From Lycium barbarum (lineage: Eukaryota; Streptophyta; Magnoliopsida; Solanales; Solanaceae): a stretch of 64,000 nt of DNA. Under the pieces are notes generated by a model that saw only the letters and a list, made by a program, of their open reading frames with translations, was not told the origin of the DNA and made no database searches. A program made the position numbers and the translations under genes. This document shows positions 38,553 to 50,362 of the stretch, piece after piece (the stretch's first letter is position 1; each line of letters opens with the position of its first letter). The stretch is from positions 87,074,321 through 87,138,320 of the forward strand of contig NC_083341.1 in assembly GCF_019175385.1 (NCBI RefSeq), given 5' to 3'.

Positions 38553-39724
38553 CCTGTAGCAAGACGACACTCCCCAAAATAGGGCCTACCACACCGAGAA
38601 CACCGAGGCAAAGGCGGCCTCGACTGACTCAACCCTCTTTTCATCTGCGAACCTGAAGCTTTGGAGCTCTGACCGGCTCCCGAATACCCTGTGCTGTCAA
38701 ATCTCCTGCTTGTAAACTGTGGGGGTGCACTCCGTGCTGGCTGGGAAGGATATCTACTACACTGCTGAGGCTGCCTGCCTCGAAACTCGCCAGGATAACC
38801 AGCCGATCTAGCCCTCATGCTGACCTCTGTCATAATCTCTATATGGTTGACGTCCTGTATGTCGATCCTCTACCCCCTGTGCATATGCCCGTATCCGAGC
38901 AATATCCATACCTGGCTGAAGAGCCACCGCCATACAACCATCAATCAAATAGCGATCCAGGCCCATCACATAACGATGCACTCTATCAGCTACAATAGTA
39001 GGCGCATATCTGGCCAACGAATCAAACTCAAGACTGTACTCTCGAACGCTCCTGCCACTCTGCCTCAGATGTAAGAATCTATCAACTATAGCTCGTCTCA
39101 TCTCTGGAGGCAGGAAGTGGCCAAGGAAGGCCTCCACAAACTCATCCCATACTGCTGGAGGAGAATCCTCGCCCCTAGATAACTCCCACGACTCATACCA
39201 ATTAACAGCTACATCATGCAACCTATACGAAGCCAACTCAACAGACTCAGTTTCAGAAGCCTTGATTATTCTCAATGTACGCTGCATCTTCCGAACAAAC
39301 TCCTGCGGATCGTCCTCGAGCTTTGACCTGAAAAATTCTGGAGGATTACAACTTAAGAAGTCGCGGGCCCTCAAACTGTCATGTCTATCCGCATGGTCAA
39401 TTCCCAATCGTTGCCTGCGAGCCTGCCCTGCCACTAATCTGGTCAGCAACTGAACTGCATCTCTCATGGCCCTATCCTCCGCCCCTGGCTGAGGAGCTGG
39501 AGGCTCAGGTACTGGGGCCTCAGGGGCTGGCGGTGGAGCTGCCCCCTGATCTGGAGCTGCTGCTGCTCTAGGTTCCTCCGGAAGTGGCGGTGTAGCAGAA
39601 CTCGCCGACTGAAGACAATCTCAGGCATAAGCTAGGCACAAACCCTAGTAACTCTCCGAGTCTGGCTAGTATCTCCTGCTACCGATTTGCCCTTCTTGGC
39701 AGTTGTCGCTTTCTTTGGAGGCAT
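38553..39724 (-). pseudogene. Ty3-5 gag, truncated and frameshifted
   Basis: Gag packages element RNA in virus-like particles. It starts at ATG 39724 (MPPKKATTAKK), two bases after an AG acceptor. The retrotransposon-gag core (FFRSKLEDDPQEF, near 39340) and the [11 protein letters not shown] stretch near 39020 are recognisable. The basic RG/Q-rich linker is kept, and the first Cys cluster (CSRCGR..GEC) is at about 38600-38570. The protein runs into LTR sequence at 38553, so the CCHC knuckle is lost. Frames shift near 39630 and near 38830. Confidence 0.85.
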
Positions 39725-39928
39725 AGCTATAAACATAATAACCTGTTAGAGAGGGATTATCCTGATAATATAGCTCTATCGCACGATCTAGGATAAGAAG
39801 GAAAGATAACATCCTAAATGTCCTGTAGCTTCCTGTTTATAGATGTGGTGCACGACACACCGATAAACAAGACTCTACTAGACACGGTCTGTAGACACTC
39901 CGAGGATGAACTGCTCTGATACCACTTT
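39725..39928 (-). promoter_or_regulatory. Ty3-5 leader: PBS, GTGCAC-loop hairpin, splice acceptor
   Basis: PBS TGGTATCAGAGC (39924-39913, minus). The hairpin at 39836-39867 has 12-nt arms and a GTGCAC loop at 39848-39853. The acceptor-like TTTATAG ends two bases before the gag ATG, preceded by branch-like CTCTCTAAC. Confidence 0.85.
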
Positions 39929-40113
39929 TGTCACGACCCAGCCCCATGGGCCATGACTAGTGCCCGAGCTGGACACTCGTATACGTACCTGTTAGACATA
40001 ATCAGACTGAAACTATAAACAATATGGGAATTGGCAAAGACCCAAAGGTTCACAACGTCACATATCATGATAACCTGTCTCCTGAGGAGTCACAACCAAT
40101 CACAACGAAATAA

Positions 40114-40269
40114 GATACGCAAGCCGACAAGGCTGCCACTACATACCATTATGATACGCAAGCCGACAAGGCTGCCACTACATGTCAATATACTACACAA
40201 GCCGACAAGGCTGCCACTACATATCGATACAATATGCGAGCCGGCAAGGCTGCCACAACAAACAGAAAT
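40114..40269. repeat. 39-bp tandem repeat, four units, in Ty3-5 LTRs
   Basis: Units start at 40114, 40153, 40192 and 40231, each with the core 'aagccgacaaggctgcc'. This contains an AGCC-(5)-GGCT stem. A second copy of the array is at 38374-38529. Because 39 is a multiple of 3, both strands stay open and give spurious repeat ORFs. Confidence 0.95.
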
Positions 40270-40770
40270 ATCCACAACAAACCATATAGACACAGCTGAT
40301 CATAATCTATTTACAACCCACACATATGTCTACAGACCTCTAAGAGTATCAACAGTGAAACATGACGGGACAGGGCCTCGCCGTACCCCTGGACAAACAT
40401 ATATATACATCAAAAGATCTGTACCAAAAGTCTAGGCTCCGGAACAACGGAGCTCTCCAAGACAGCTGAGTGGGAATCCTAAGCTGGAGGATCACCGAAT
40501 CGAGTATCTGTACCTGTGGGCATGAAACGCAGCCCCCCGAAGAAAGGGGGTCAGTACGAGATATGTACTGAGTATGTAAAGCATGAAATACAATAAAGAG
40601 GATCATGATTGAAATTAGGATTACAGGCGACAAGATTAATATCCAGGATACCAATACACTGGCCTTATGAAACATAAATCATGCATGTCAATATCATATA
40701 CCATACCCGGCCCTTTACGACACTTGGTGAATAAAGTCATCATATACCATCCTTGGCGCCATAATCACAT

Positions 40771-40819
40771 CGTCATATCATCATATCATCGTATCATCAT
40801 ATCATCATATCATCATATA
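40771..40819. repeat. Simple repeat (catatcat)n
   Basis: Irregular tandem copies of 'tcatatca' running into a short AT tract. Confidence 0.85.
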
Positions 40820-42927
40820 TACATATATATACCGTACCCGACCCTCTAGTGAGGGACTCGGTGAACAATGCAGTGAAACTGTGCAAGATAACATACCCGG
40901 CCCGGGACTCGGTGAAAGATATAATGATAGTATGCACGAGCAGAGTAATGAGTAACCATATGCAAATGAAATCATCATCTGAGACTCGATAGGGTAGACA
41001 GAATGAACTAACACTTGAATATCAACGAAGGCAGTTATGTCAAGTATCCCTCGAACGTCATTATGAATTATGTCAAATGGGACTTCAAGAATCATAAACG
41101 TGTACCGAGACAATATGAAATAACTTATGGAAATCAAGGACATTAACCACCCTAGTGTCTCTAAGAATAGGAGCTTATACATTCATCGTTTGTTCATTTC
41201 ATATAAATCATGCCAAAAAGAAAGAAGGGTTAGCTTTATATACCTGTTATAGGTTAATCGTAACCAAGTTCGCTTCGTCGCCCCTTTAGCCTATTTAATA
41301 TGAAAGTAACGCTATCGTTAGTAAACTATACTTTCTAGCTTATAAATCTACAACCAATCACTTATCAGAATCATTCTTTAGTTCATACTTTCTTGATTAG
41401 GATTTTGGTTAGTTAGGAACTTAACAGAAATCAGGCAGCATTTCCTCTATATAACTCGCGTAACCCGAACTTCCAATTAATCTCCTGTTATCACAACAAT
41501 ACCAACAACTACAATAATAGAAATATTCATATCAAATCCTTAAAATCCAGCCCATAAACTACTCAAATAACCCAATAACCTTTCTTAATCCTTTTCCAAT
41601 CAAAATCATTAACATCTAAGATTATACACCAAACAGACCAACATACGCTTTGTATACAATACGTTATACACTTCTTTCTTCCAGATTTAGAAGCCACATC
41701 ACCAACCACACGACAACAACAAGAACAACAACACATGAACATAAAAACACACTTTTAATCTTTCAACTCAACAATTCCATATACCAACTACATCTTTTAT
41801 TATCATAATTCCTTCACTTTTAACACACAATCAATGACACCATTAATCCAATTATACCATAAAATGAGAAGATCTTAACTTAATTTAATTGGAGCCGATT
41901 CTACACTCGCTTGCACCAATTGCACTATTTCGTCTTCCTCAATTCAATACTCAATGTTGCTATCACCTCCTTTGGCGTGCAAACTACCTTGGAATTAATC
42001 TAAGCAAGATTTTTTTTTAAAGACCATGGCTGGCCGAGAGCTTGGCAGCCATGGCTATGCTCTTCTTTCTCTTTCTCTTAAGATACACTTTGCAAAATGA
42101 AAATGATAGCTAAAATTGGTCATTGACATAGATATATATATATGGTGTCCCTCCATAAGACACGTGCCCCCCCTAATGACTCATCAATTTATTGTTTTTT
42201 TTAATTAATTTTTTTATTTTAAAAATGGTGAGGCCCACTTTAATTATCTAATTAGCTAACTTAATTAATCATAATTAATCACTAGTCTCCACTTAATATT
42301 TCTATACTAATTGAAATTTATAAACAAATCGTGCACTAATTAAAATTGAGGATTAAAAGCCCTTGTCTCTTATCCCAAAAATAATCTCGTCCTTAAACTT
42401 ATGTCGATTAGCTTACGAATAATTCGATGTACAAAAATACGGGATATAACAGTCCAGGGGCCCGCTGTGGCGCCTCACGCTAAATCTCACCTCACCGTTA
42501 TGGTGACGACATTCTCGCTACAGTGAGTACGCCTTAGCGTATACCAGTTCACTGGGGCGAGTTACCACGAAGTCTCCTCACCCGCTGCAGCGGTCTCTCC
42601 CTCGCTACAGTGGACACCAAACACCTGATTTTTTTTTAATTTTTGACAATCCTCAACCCGAAACCTGACAATCACCCAAGGCCCCAAAGATATAAAAACG
42701 CGTTACGAATTCATCCAAGATTGAGAATTTCCAACGGAGGTCTATTTGACCAAGTCAACCCCCAATGGCCTACAGCCAAGTTTCCAACCCAAGACTCAAA
42801 ACGCTCCCAAGTGCATTGGAAACTGAACCAAACATACTACCAAGTCCCAAAAGGTCATCCGGACCTCTTAGAATCGACGGAATACCGAAAAAAGTCCATT
42901 TTCTCAAAAGTCAATGATTGGTCAAAC

Positions 42928-43875
42928 CTACCTTTCTTGAAGTCTCAAAATACCAAGAGTCACACCAAACCCACCCGATGACCTCGGGAAAGGGTCAACA
43001 GGGGTAACATTGCCAATAGTAATATAACGACCAATCGGGTCGTTACACCAAATGCCAATTAAACAGTCGCTCGTCCTCAAGCCATAAGGAAATAAAAATG
43101 GGGGAAAAGTACCTGAGTCAGCAAACGACTGGGGAGATCTCTCACGCATATCAAACTCGGTCTCCCAAGTTGCCTCGTCAATAGGACGATGCTTCCATTG
43201 AACCTTAACAAAAGCAATCTCTTTAGACCTTAGCTTCCTAACCTGCCTATCTAGAATTGCCATAGGCTCCTCTTCGTAAGACAGATTCTCATCAAGAAAC
43301 ATCGAATCCCAACGAACAATATATGAACCATCCGAATGGCATTTCTTCAGCATAGACGCATGGAAAATTGGATGAACACCTGACAGGCCCGGTGGCAAGG
43401 CCAAATCATAAGAAACATCTCAAACTTCACGGAGAACCTCAAATGGGCCAAGATACCTCGGGCTCAACTTGCCCCTCTTCCCAAATCGAATAACACCCTT
43501 CATGGGTGAATCTTCAGAAGCACCTCCTCGCCCTCTATAAACTCTATGTTTCGAACCTTCTAGTCCACAAACATCTTCTGTCGACTCTGGACTGCTAGAA
43601 GCTTTTCCTGAATAAGCTTCACCTTGTCGATAGATTCTCTCAACATATCTGTTCCCCACGGGCGAACCTCAAAAGAATAAAACCACCCAATAGTAGAATG
43701 GTACCTCCTACCATACAAAGCCTCGAAAGGTGCCATACCAATGCTGGAATGGTAACTGTAGTTGTACACAAACTCCACTAAGGGAAAGAACTGGTCCCAT
43801 GACCACTAAAATCAATGACGCATGCTCTCAACATATCTTTGAGTACTTGGATAGTCCTCTGGGACTGACCATAAG
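42928..43875 (-). pseudogene. Ty3-4 integrase C-terminus and chromodomain, broken
   Basis: The minus strand from 43875 holds integrase residues after the catalytic core (NYSYHSS, APFEALYGRR near 43740), then the KGVIRFGKRGKLSPRYLGPF module near 43480. The chromodomain-like end (SYEEEPMAILDRQVRKLRSKE, KVQWKHRP, ATWE) lies at about 43290-43150. Chromodomains steer integration toward particular chromatin. Frame changes occur near 43560 and a stop near 43420. The last frame runs ~40 codons into the LTR before a stop at 42928. Solo LTR S5 cuts the upstream side at 43876. Confidence 0.87.
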
Positions 43876-45055
43876 TGTTACATCTCTCATTTTTGTCGCA
43901 AGCGATCCTTGACTTATGAGTGGTTGTTACCCTTAGTATGGAGATTCACATCCAAGTTTTTGAGAAATTAAGTGCTTTACCCCGCGTGTACCAAATTGTA
44001 AGTATACGTTCCTTGCGATTTGATAGGATTTGAAGCTAAACGAATCGAATCAACGCAGGCTAAAGCGACTTAGGAGATTCTGCAGAACTCAGTCACCATC
44101 GATGGGCTGTCGACGCGTTGATGAGCCATCGTGGTGCACCGTCCCTGCTCTGCCGCCTCTAAAGTTTCAGGTGGCAGGTCGACGGAGCACGTCGACGAGC
44201 CGTCGACCCGCACCACTGGAACTTTCTAGTTTCCTATATATATATTTGACCCTCACATCTTGTTCTCATTATTTATCATTTCAAAAATCAGAGAAAGGCC
44301 TAGAGTATTCCTCTCAATATTTTCCAACACCATAGTGAAGATTTAGCAAGATCCGAGCCTCGTAGACCCAAGCTTTTAACGGGAAAGTTGCTCTTAGGGT
44401 TCTATTGGAGTTGTTAAGCTTTGGGATTGGAGTTGGAGTTTGATTCTTGGAACACTAGACTCCCCAAGGTATGTATATGATTTATATCTTTGTGTTTAAG
44501 TTAATTATCAAGAGTTTTAGTGGCTTTAAACAAAGGGAATTATAGTTATGAGAGTTGTAAGTTGAATAAGAGTAGAGTTGGACTTGAGGGTTATTTTGAG
44601 GGATGATTTGGGGTAGACTTGATTATATTTTGTAATGTAAGTATTGATATGGTTGATGTTAGTATTGTTGTTGATGTTTTAGTTAAATTGGAAGATTGAG
44701 GACTTAGCGGGTTATGAAGGGGTTATCGTTTGAGCCTCGTCAAGTCCCCTTTTCACTTGAATTAGATGGTAGTGTTATAAGGGTCTAATCGTGGCCTATG
44801 TTATCTTGGTTGTAGACTTACGAGTTCAAGAAGTAGACGTTGGACGAGTAGATACATTTCAAGGTATGTTAAGGTCGTCTTTTCCTTCAGTTTGGCATGA
44901 TCCTTATTAGTTGAATGAACAAGTAAGCGAGCGAGTTCCAAAGACTTTACTATTAGATGGTACAGGATTCATCATACTTTTGATTCCTTATATTCATGTT
45001 CATGACTCTTAGAGATCTCTGTTATCTAGAGCATGTCCTTCAAGAGGTTTCATGC

Positions 45056-45120
<65 letters not shown>

Positions 45121-45960
45121 GTGTACAACTATTTTTCTCACACCGTGCCTACATGGCCGGGCAACACCACTACGGTGGGCGGAATATGGATGATTACAGC
45201 ACCACTAGTGGGCGACATGAGATGATTATCATCCCGGACATGGGATACCCGGACGCGGGATTAGATGAGATATGTATCGGGCCGTACATTCCTCGGCACT
45301 ATTATATGATTTTTACAATAAGAGCATGCATATTATACAGTATTTTCAGTCATACAGATGCATTCAGATAGTCGGTTTGTTTATGAGTTTCAGATTCCCT
45401 CCATGATCCTTATGTATATGTTTCTCTTATGCCTTACATACTCAGTACATAGTCCGTACTAACTCCTCTATTGTTCGGGAGCTGTGTTCATGCCCACAGG
45501 TACAGGTAGACAAATAGGCGGTCCCGTTCAGTAGGGCATTCATCCAGCGGTGGTCAGTGCGCTCCACTTGATCCGGAGTAGCAGTTTATTTTGGTATGCT
45601 ACTTTTGAGATATAGACATGTACATGGGTATGACGGGGCCCTGTCCCGTCCTTTCTCCAACTTTTATTCCATTAGAGGTCTGTAGACAGTTATGTGTAGA
45701 TGACATGTGACGTATCCTTGTCGGCTCCTATTCTTTTGTGTATAGATTATGTGGTAGCCTAGTCAGCTAGAATGGTTATCATCAGTGTATATACATGTAC
45801 ATATGCATAGTCTTTGGTGTTATTCTTTCGTGAGTCATATTAGCCCAGATTGAGTTGCTAGTGGGCCCTTGGTATGCAGTGTTATCTAGATACGAGTGTA
45901 GGGGTGTTTGGTTACTAGAGATCAGGCACTCTTCACGGCCCATCGGTTTGGGTCGTGACA
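43876..45960 (+). mobile_element. Solo LTR S5 (2.1 kb) in Ty3-4 integrase
   Basis: It starts TGTTACATCTCTC and ends GGTTTGGGTCGTGACA. It has GTCGAC-type palindromes (GGTCGACGG/CCGTCGACC, 44177-44208), a TATA run at 44235-44245, donor-like AAG|GTATGT near 44467 and 44862, hairpin CTCCT-(10)-GGGAG at 45463-45481 and GACGGG-(7)-CCCGTC at 45632-45650. Flanks ataag / gaaag do not match cleanly, and a few integrase codons seem missing at the site. Confidence 0.85.
45058..45115. repeat. (TA)n microsatellite in S5
   Basis: A 58-bp pure TA run. Confidence 0.97.
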
Positions 45961-46820
45961 GAAAGTGTGGGGATAAAAATCTAATGTCCAACTGAGTACC
46001 CAACTCTACCTGAAAAGCCCTCCAGAAGTTGGAAGTAAACTGGGTACCTCGATCAGAGATAATAGAGATGGGGACTTTGTGCAATCACAGAATTTCACGA
46101 ATGTAAATCTTGGCTAACTTCTCCGCAGTAGAAGTGACCTGAACTGGGATGAAATGAGCGAACTTTGTCAACCGATCAACAATAACCCAAACTTAATCAA
46201 ACTTGCCCAGGGTCTTCGGAAGACCTAAAACAAAATCCACAATACGCATCTTATAGAGCCTCTCATGCATCTCCGTGATGAAATCATACACATCCTCCCT
46301 ACACAAGCCAAAGAACTTGGGTGGCTCCATCTTCAGGAACCTCTCAACAAGCTCCTGATCCTCAACGGTCACAGGCTGGACTGCCACGGGTCTAGGAGCA
46401 CCCTCAGGGACTTGAATACCACCTAAACGCAGGGCCATGGTAGCAGCAAGATTCATCCCCGTACCTCCTCTCGAGTCTGGGAACCACACTCGGTAGTGGA
46501 ACAACCTACGACATGCTGGCTGTTAAGATGTAGAAGTACACGGGCCATGATATCTTAAAATGCCTGATCAGACGTGGCATCGGGATGAGTCTGGGCTGGT
46601 CCCTCACCTTCCTCTGCGGCTGTACTCTCTCGGGCTGACTCTCTGGAGAAGCTATACATGCTCATCTCTGCCCGGCCACAGAGGCCTCACCCCTGGCCAG
46701 TGTAGCTCCACGGCCTCTAGCTCGGCCACGACCGCTTGCCTATCCTCATCCTCTGGTGCCAGCCCCAGCAGTGGGCTCTGGCACCTCGCCCCTCACGATG
46801 GTAGCTCGTGTCCTCACCAT
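45961..46820 (-). pseudogene. Ty3-4 gag N-terminus fused to integrase by deletion
   Basis: The gag start is ATG 46820 (MVRTRATI), followed by a region with in-frame stops. From 46504 an open frame carries the gag core (ERFLKMEPPKFFG, then DVYDFITEMHERLYKM), which passes directly into integrase sequence (VDFVLGLPKTLGKFD) near 46245. Farther on, 46084-45961 encodes the integrase [12 protein letters not shown] stretch with its second catalytic Asp. Protease, RT, RNase H and the integrase zinc finger are deleted between the two parts. Solo LTR S5 interrupts it at 45960. Confidence 0.85.
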
Positions 46821-47015
46821 CTCTGAGAGAATAGAAGTGGATCAGATACCAATTTGAATAAAGTAGCATGAAGGAATGAAAGAATGTGAAGTTTCCTAAA
46901 TGCCCTATAGCCTCTCGCAGACAGGTATGAAGCTCATCGTACCGATCCGTAAGACTTTACTAGACATGCTCTTATACTTATAGACCGGGTAACCTAGAGC
47001 TCTGTGATACCAACC
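46821..47015 (-). promoter_or_regulatory. Ty3-4 leader and variant PBS
   Basis: The PBS on the minus strand reads TGGTATCACAGAGC (47012-46999), the iMet-type site with two extra bases (CA). The GTGCAC-loop hairpin of the other families is not seen here. Confidence 0.7.
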
Positions 47016-49471
47016 TGTCATGCCCCAACTAGGCGAAATGTGCGGGCACCTACCATTTCTCACCTGGTAGGCGAACTCGTCCCTTATTCACAACAAACAA
47101 TAATCAATATATATCCAATCAGCCAGAATTACATAATAATTCTAACACAAATAGATAAATATAATAAGTACGAAAGATACATCAAATCCCAAATTTGGTT
47201 TGAATAGTACAAGAGCAACTACATAATGCCTAGGAAATATAAGTCTCAAATATCTATAAATAACTGTCTAAATGATAGAATATAAAGATAGAAATAGATA
47301 AGAGTCATCCGAGCAGCGAATCTATCCAAGTGATCACCCAAGAATGCTCGAAAAATAACCTCGGGACTCAGTCAAGAAGTGAAGAAGTTGAACCAGCCAC
47401 AAACTTTGCACTCAGAAAAGAACGCACAAGGTAGAATTAGAACAACAACACGTACTTAGTAGGCATCATAGGCTGACAACAGTTAGATAACATATGCATA
47501 AGAAAGAAACTTAAAAAGTAGACATGCTCACAATAAAATATAACTTAACACAGTCCAAAGTATCAAATCCAGTACCAAGTCTAGCATATCTCCTTAAAAT
47601 CAACTATAAGTCCCAAGCATAATCTCAAGAACTACAATCAAGTACACGTATCACCAAAGATCAACCAACAAGTCTAATACAATGCCATATGTAAATATGA
47701 GATGAATGCAATGCAAATGTTGTGATACACACATGCTTCGGGCGGAATATCTCGTCGCCTCGACACTCATGATCCATAGGGGACAGCTAAGTCCATGTAC
47801 CTACTGTGGCGCATAGCCCGATCTAATTGTCAATGTTGCGGGACGTGCAACTCAATCCGAGTCAGTGTCGCGGTAGATGCAACCCAATGCAAGTGAGTGT
47901 AGCGGCGCTCAACTCGATCCCAATATATGTATAAATGAGTGAATGCATGATAACAATGCCAACAAGAATATATGAATCGGTGGTGTCATACATGGACACA
48001 TGTCTCATTCACAATATCAATATCATAACCTTACCTTCCTTTCTAACAACCACAACCATGATAAATATGCTCTCCCAATCATAAGGTAATCACTGAGCAT
48101 CAACTCTGGAATTAATCACGTGGCGACAAGCAAACACCTTACAAAAAACCAACAACTTAATATAACATAATAAGGCGACAAGCCATAGTAAACATACTAA
48201 CCTAAGTATTCCATTCCATACTCCATACCCGATGGTTTACATGCTTTCTCCAACAATCACTAACTCTACATATGATTCACTAACCGAAGTCTAACCAAAA
48301 AGGTAAGTCGTAACCTACCTAAAAAGACAAACTGGAGCCAACCGTCAAACCTTTGCCTTGCCCTTTCTTTACGCCTCCACATACTCAAAGTCTAAACATA
48401 TTCTAGTCCTGCATTAGAAATCAAGAAGAACGATACCCATATTGCTATACTTCTAGTTAGGTCAAATTCTAACCCATGGAATTTGGGAAAACAAACCTAC
48501 AAGGGTAAAATGGGAAATTGGAAGGTGGAATATGCAATTCATGCTCTAGATGAACAAACCCACTATTTAATTACTAAGACGACTCAAGATTAAGCCTAAT
48601 TCTGATTTAAAGTAAAACCCCCAAATTTGGGTACGAACCCTAATTCTTTAATCCTCAAATTAATCACTAATAATGGAAGAAATAAGCTTAACGACAATGA
48701 ATTCATCAAATTCTATGGTTATACTAGTCATTTTCATCATCAATTTCCATTTAGGAAGTCTAAACCCATTTTAAGAAATTTATCATAAGACTAATCTTCT
48801 CCACTTTGATTCTATTGATTCTAAGCATGGATTAAGGATCTAGGAAGGTAAATGATGAAGTCTAGGGTAAAAGAATTTACCTCTAAGAAGATTCGGTCCA
48901 GAAGCTATTCAATTCTCCCAAAGTGTGCTTAGAAAGTGATGAAGGGAAATGATAGGGTTCAAGGGTTATAACATAAGGAAAATATGGAAACACTGCCCGT
49001 CACTCGCTGCAGCTGTAGGTTACCCACTGCTGAGAGCTCGCCACGGCATCTAGGAGCCCGCTGTGGCGCCTCACGCCAAATCTCTCCTTGCCGCTATGGT
49101 GGCAATATTCTCTCTACAGCGAGTCTGCCTCAACAGATACTAGTCCGTTGGGGCGACTCACCATGAAGTCTCCTTGCTCGTTATAGTGGTCTTTCCCTCG
49201 CTACAACGAGACCGCTGTGCCGAGTCGTGTGCCACTGCAGTGGAGACCAGACACCAGATTTTTCTATTTTTTTGACAATCCTCAACTAGAAACCCAACTA
49301 TCACCAGAGGCCCCACAAATACAAAACAAACATGCATACACACATAAAAACGCGTTACAAATTCATCCACAGCTCGAAATTTCCAGCGGAGGTCTATTTG
49401 ACCAAGTCAACCCCCAATGGCCTAAAGCCAAGTTTCCAACCTAAGTCCCAAAATGCTCCCAAGTGCATTGG
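47016..49471 (-). repeat. 5' LTR of Ty3-4, cut by Ty3-6
   Basis: It starts TGTCATGCCCCAACT and is collinear with 36158-38188 plus 42457-42820. It stops abruptly after 'gtgcattgg' at 49471, where the same sequence in the other LTR continues. Confidence 0.9.
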
Positions 49472-50069
49472 TGTCACGACCCAACTGGAGGGCCATGACG
49501 GGCACCAGGAGCTAAATTACCGAGCACTGCAGAACATACATGCTTCACATAAGCATACCTGAGTGGGCAATGATGCTAACTATTGTCTATCATAAGTTGT
49601 GAGGGACACAAGCCCCAAAAGATATATGTATAGATGCATAACCGTCTTGAACTACGATATACAAACCGATAAGGCTATCACACATACTGTCTACAAGCCT
49701 CTGCTAAAATACATGACATACATGACATAATAAGGATGGGACTGGTCCACGTCATTCCCATGCAAATGCATATATATCCATGCTGACTCACATGTCAACT
49801 CCAGAACGAGTGGAGTGCAGCACACTATCTGCTGAGTTGAAATCCTACTGAGAGGTCCATCAACCTGTATATCAAGACCTATATGCATGAAATGCAGCGC
49901 CCCCAAAAAAGAGATGTCAGTACGGATGATGTACTGAGTATGTAAAGTATGAAAAACAACATAATAGAGAAATGAGAGTAACATGAAACATAAGAGAGAA
50001 TAAACATGTTCATCTGAACTGTCTCCGAGGTTAATGGTATGCATAAGTATTGTACATGCATGCATGAGG

Positions 50070-50071
<2 letters not shown>

Positions 50072-50138
<67 letters not shown>

Positions 50139-50289
50139 TATATAATGCCTGTCAAGCCTCTCTGGGCATCCCATTGTATCGGCCTCTGTGGGCATCATTA
50201 TCATCAACATCATGATCATCGTCGTATCATCATATGACCAGTTGATCAACTGGTAGTGCGTATATAATGTCGTCACCTTCCCCATGCCC

Positions 50290-50359
<70 letters not shown>
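50072..50359. repeat. Two (AT)n microsatellites, 64 and 61 bp
   Basis: Pure AT runs at 50072-50135 and 50299-50359, separated by 163 bp of LTR sequence. They create long Tyr-Ile repeat ORFs that are not genes. Confidence 0.97.

Positions 50360-50362
<3 letters not shown>

Larger units (their letters stand above)
38189..42451 (-). mobile_element. Ty3-5: Ty3/gypsy deletion derivative nested in the Ty3-4 LTR
   Basis: Its exact target duplication gtcca (38184-38188 and 42452-42456) shows the outer ends are intact. The 5' LTR (39929-42451), PBS and most of gag are present. The second LTR keeps only its terminal 364 bp (38189-38552), and all of pol is gone. One internal deletion joined the gag zinc-knuckle region directly to the remaining LTR end. 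Confidence 0.93.
39929..42451 (-). repeat. 5' LTR of Ty3-5
   Basis: 2523 bp, from TGTCACGACCCAGCC to CGGGATATAACA. It has the CCCCCC-(7)-GGGGG hairpin at 40533-40550, GGCGAG/CCCGTC arms at 40364-40382, an (ATCAT)-type run at 40771-40819, and donor-like CAG|GTATAT at 41244/41243 (minus). Confidence 0.94.
36158..43047 (-). repeat. 3' LTR of Ty3-4 (segments 36158-38188 and 42457-43047)
   Basis: It starts TGTCATGCCCCAACT and ends ACCAATCGGGTCGTTACA. Own length is ~2.6 kb. It carries CCGCTGCAGCGG palindromes at 38139-38150 and 42592-42603 and a related copy at 38160-38170. Confidence 0.9.
36158..49471 (-). mobile_element. Ty3-4: Ty3/gypsy element with large internal pol deletion (continues beyond window)
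   Basis: Left LTR is 36158-43047, internal region 43048-47015, and the right LTR starts at 47016 and is cut at 49471 by Ty3-6; its rest should lie past 64000. Left flank duplication would be ataga (36153-36157), with its partner outside the window. The internal region keeps gag N-terminus, part of integrase and the chromodomain, but lacks protease, RT and RNase H. Ty3-5 sits in its left LTR and solo LTR S5 in its integrase. Confidence 0.88.

Noticed and set aside
40031..40435. ORF encoding 13-residue repeats on both strands
   Set aside because: Artefact of a 39-bp tandem repeat that contains no stop in some frames.
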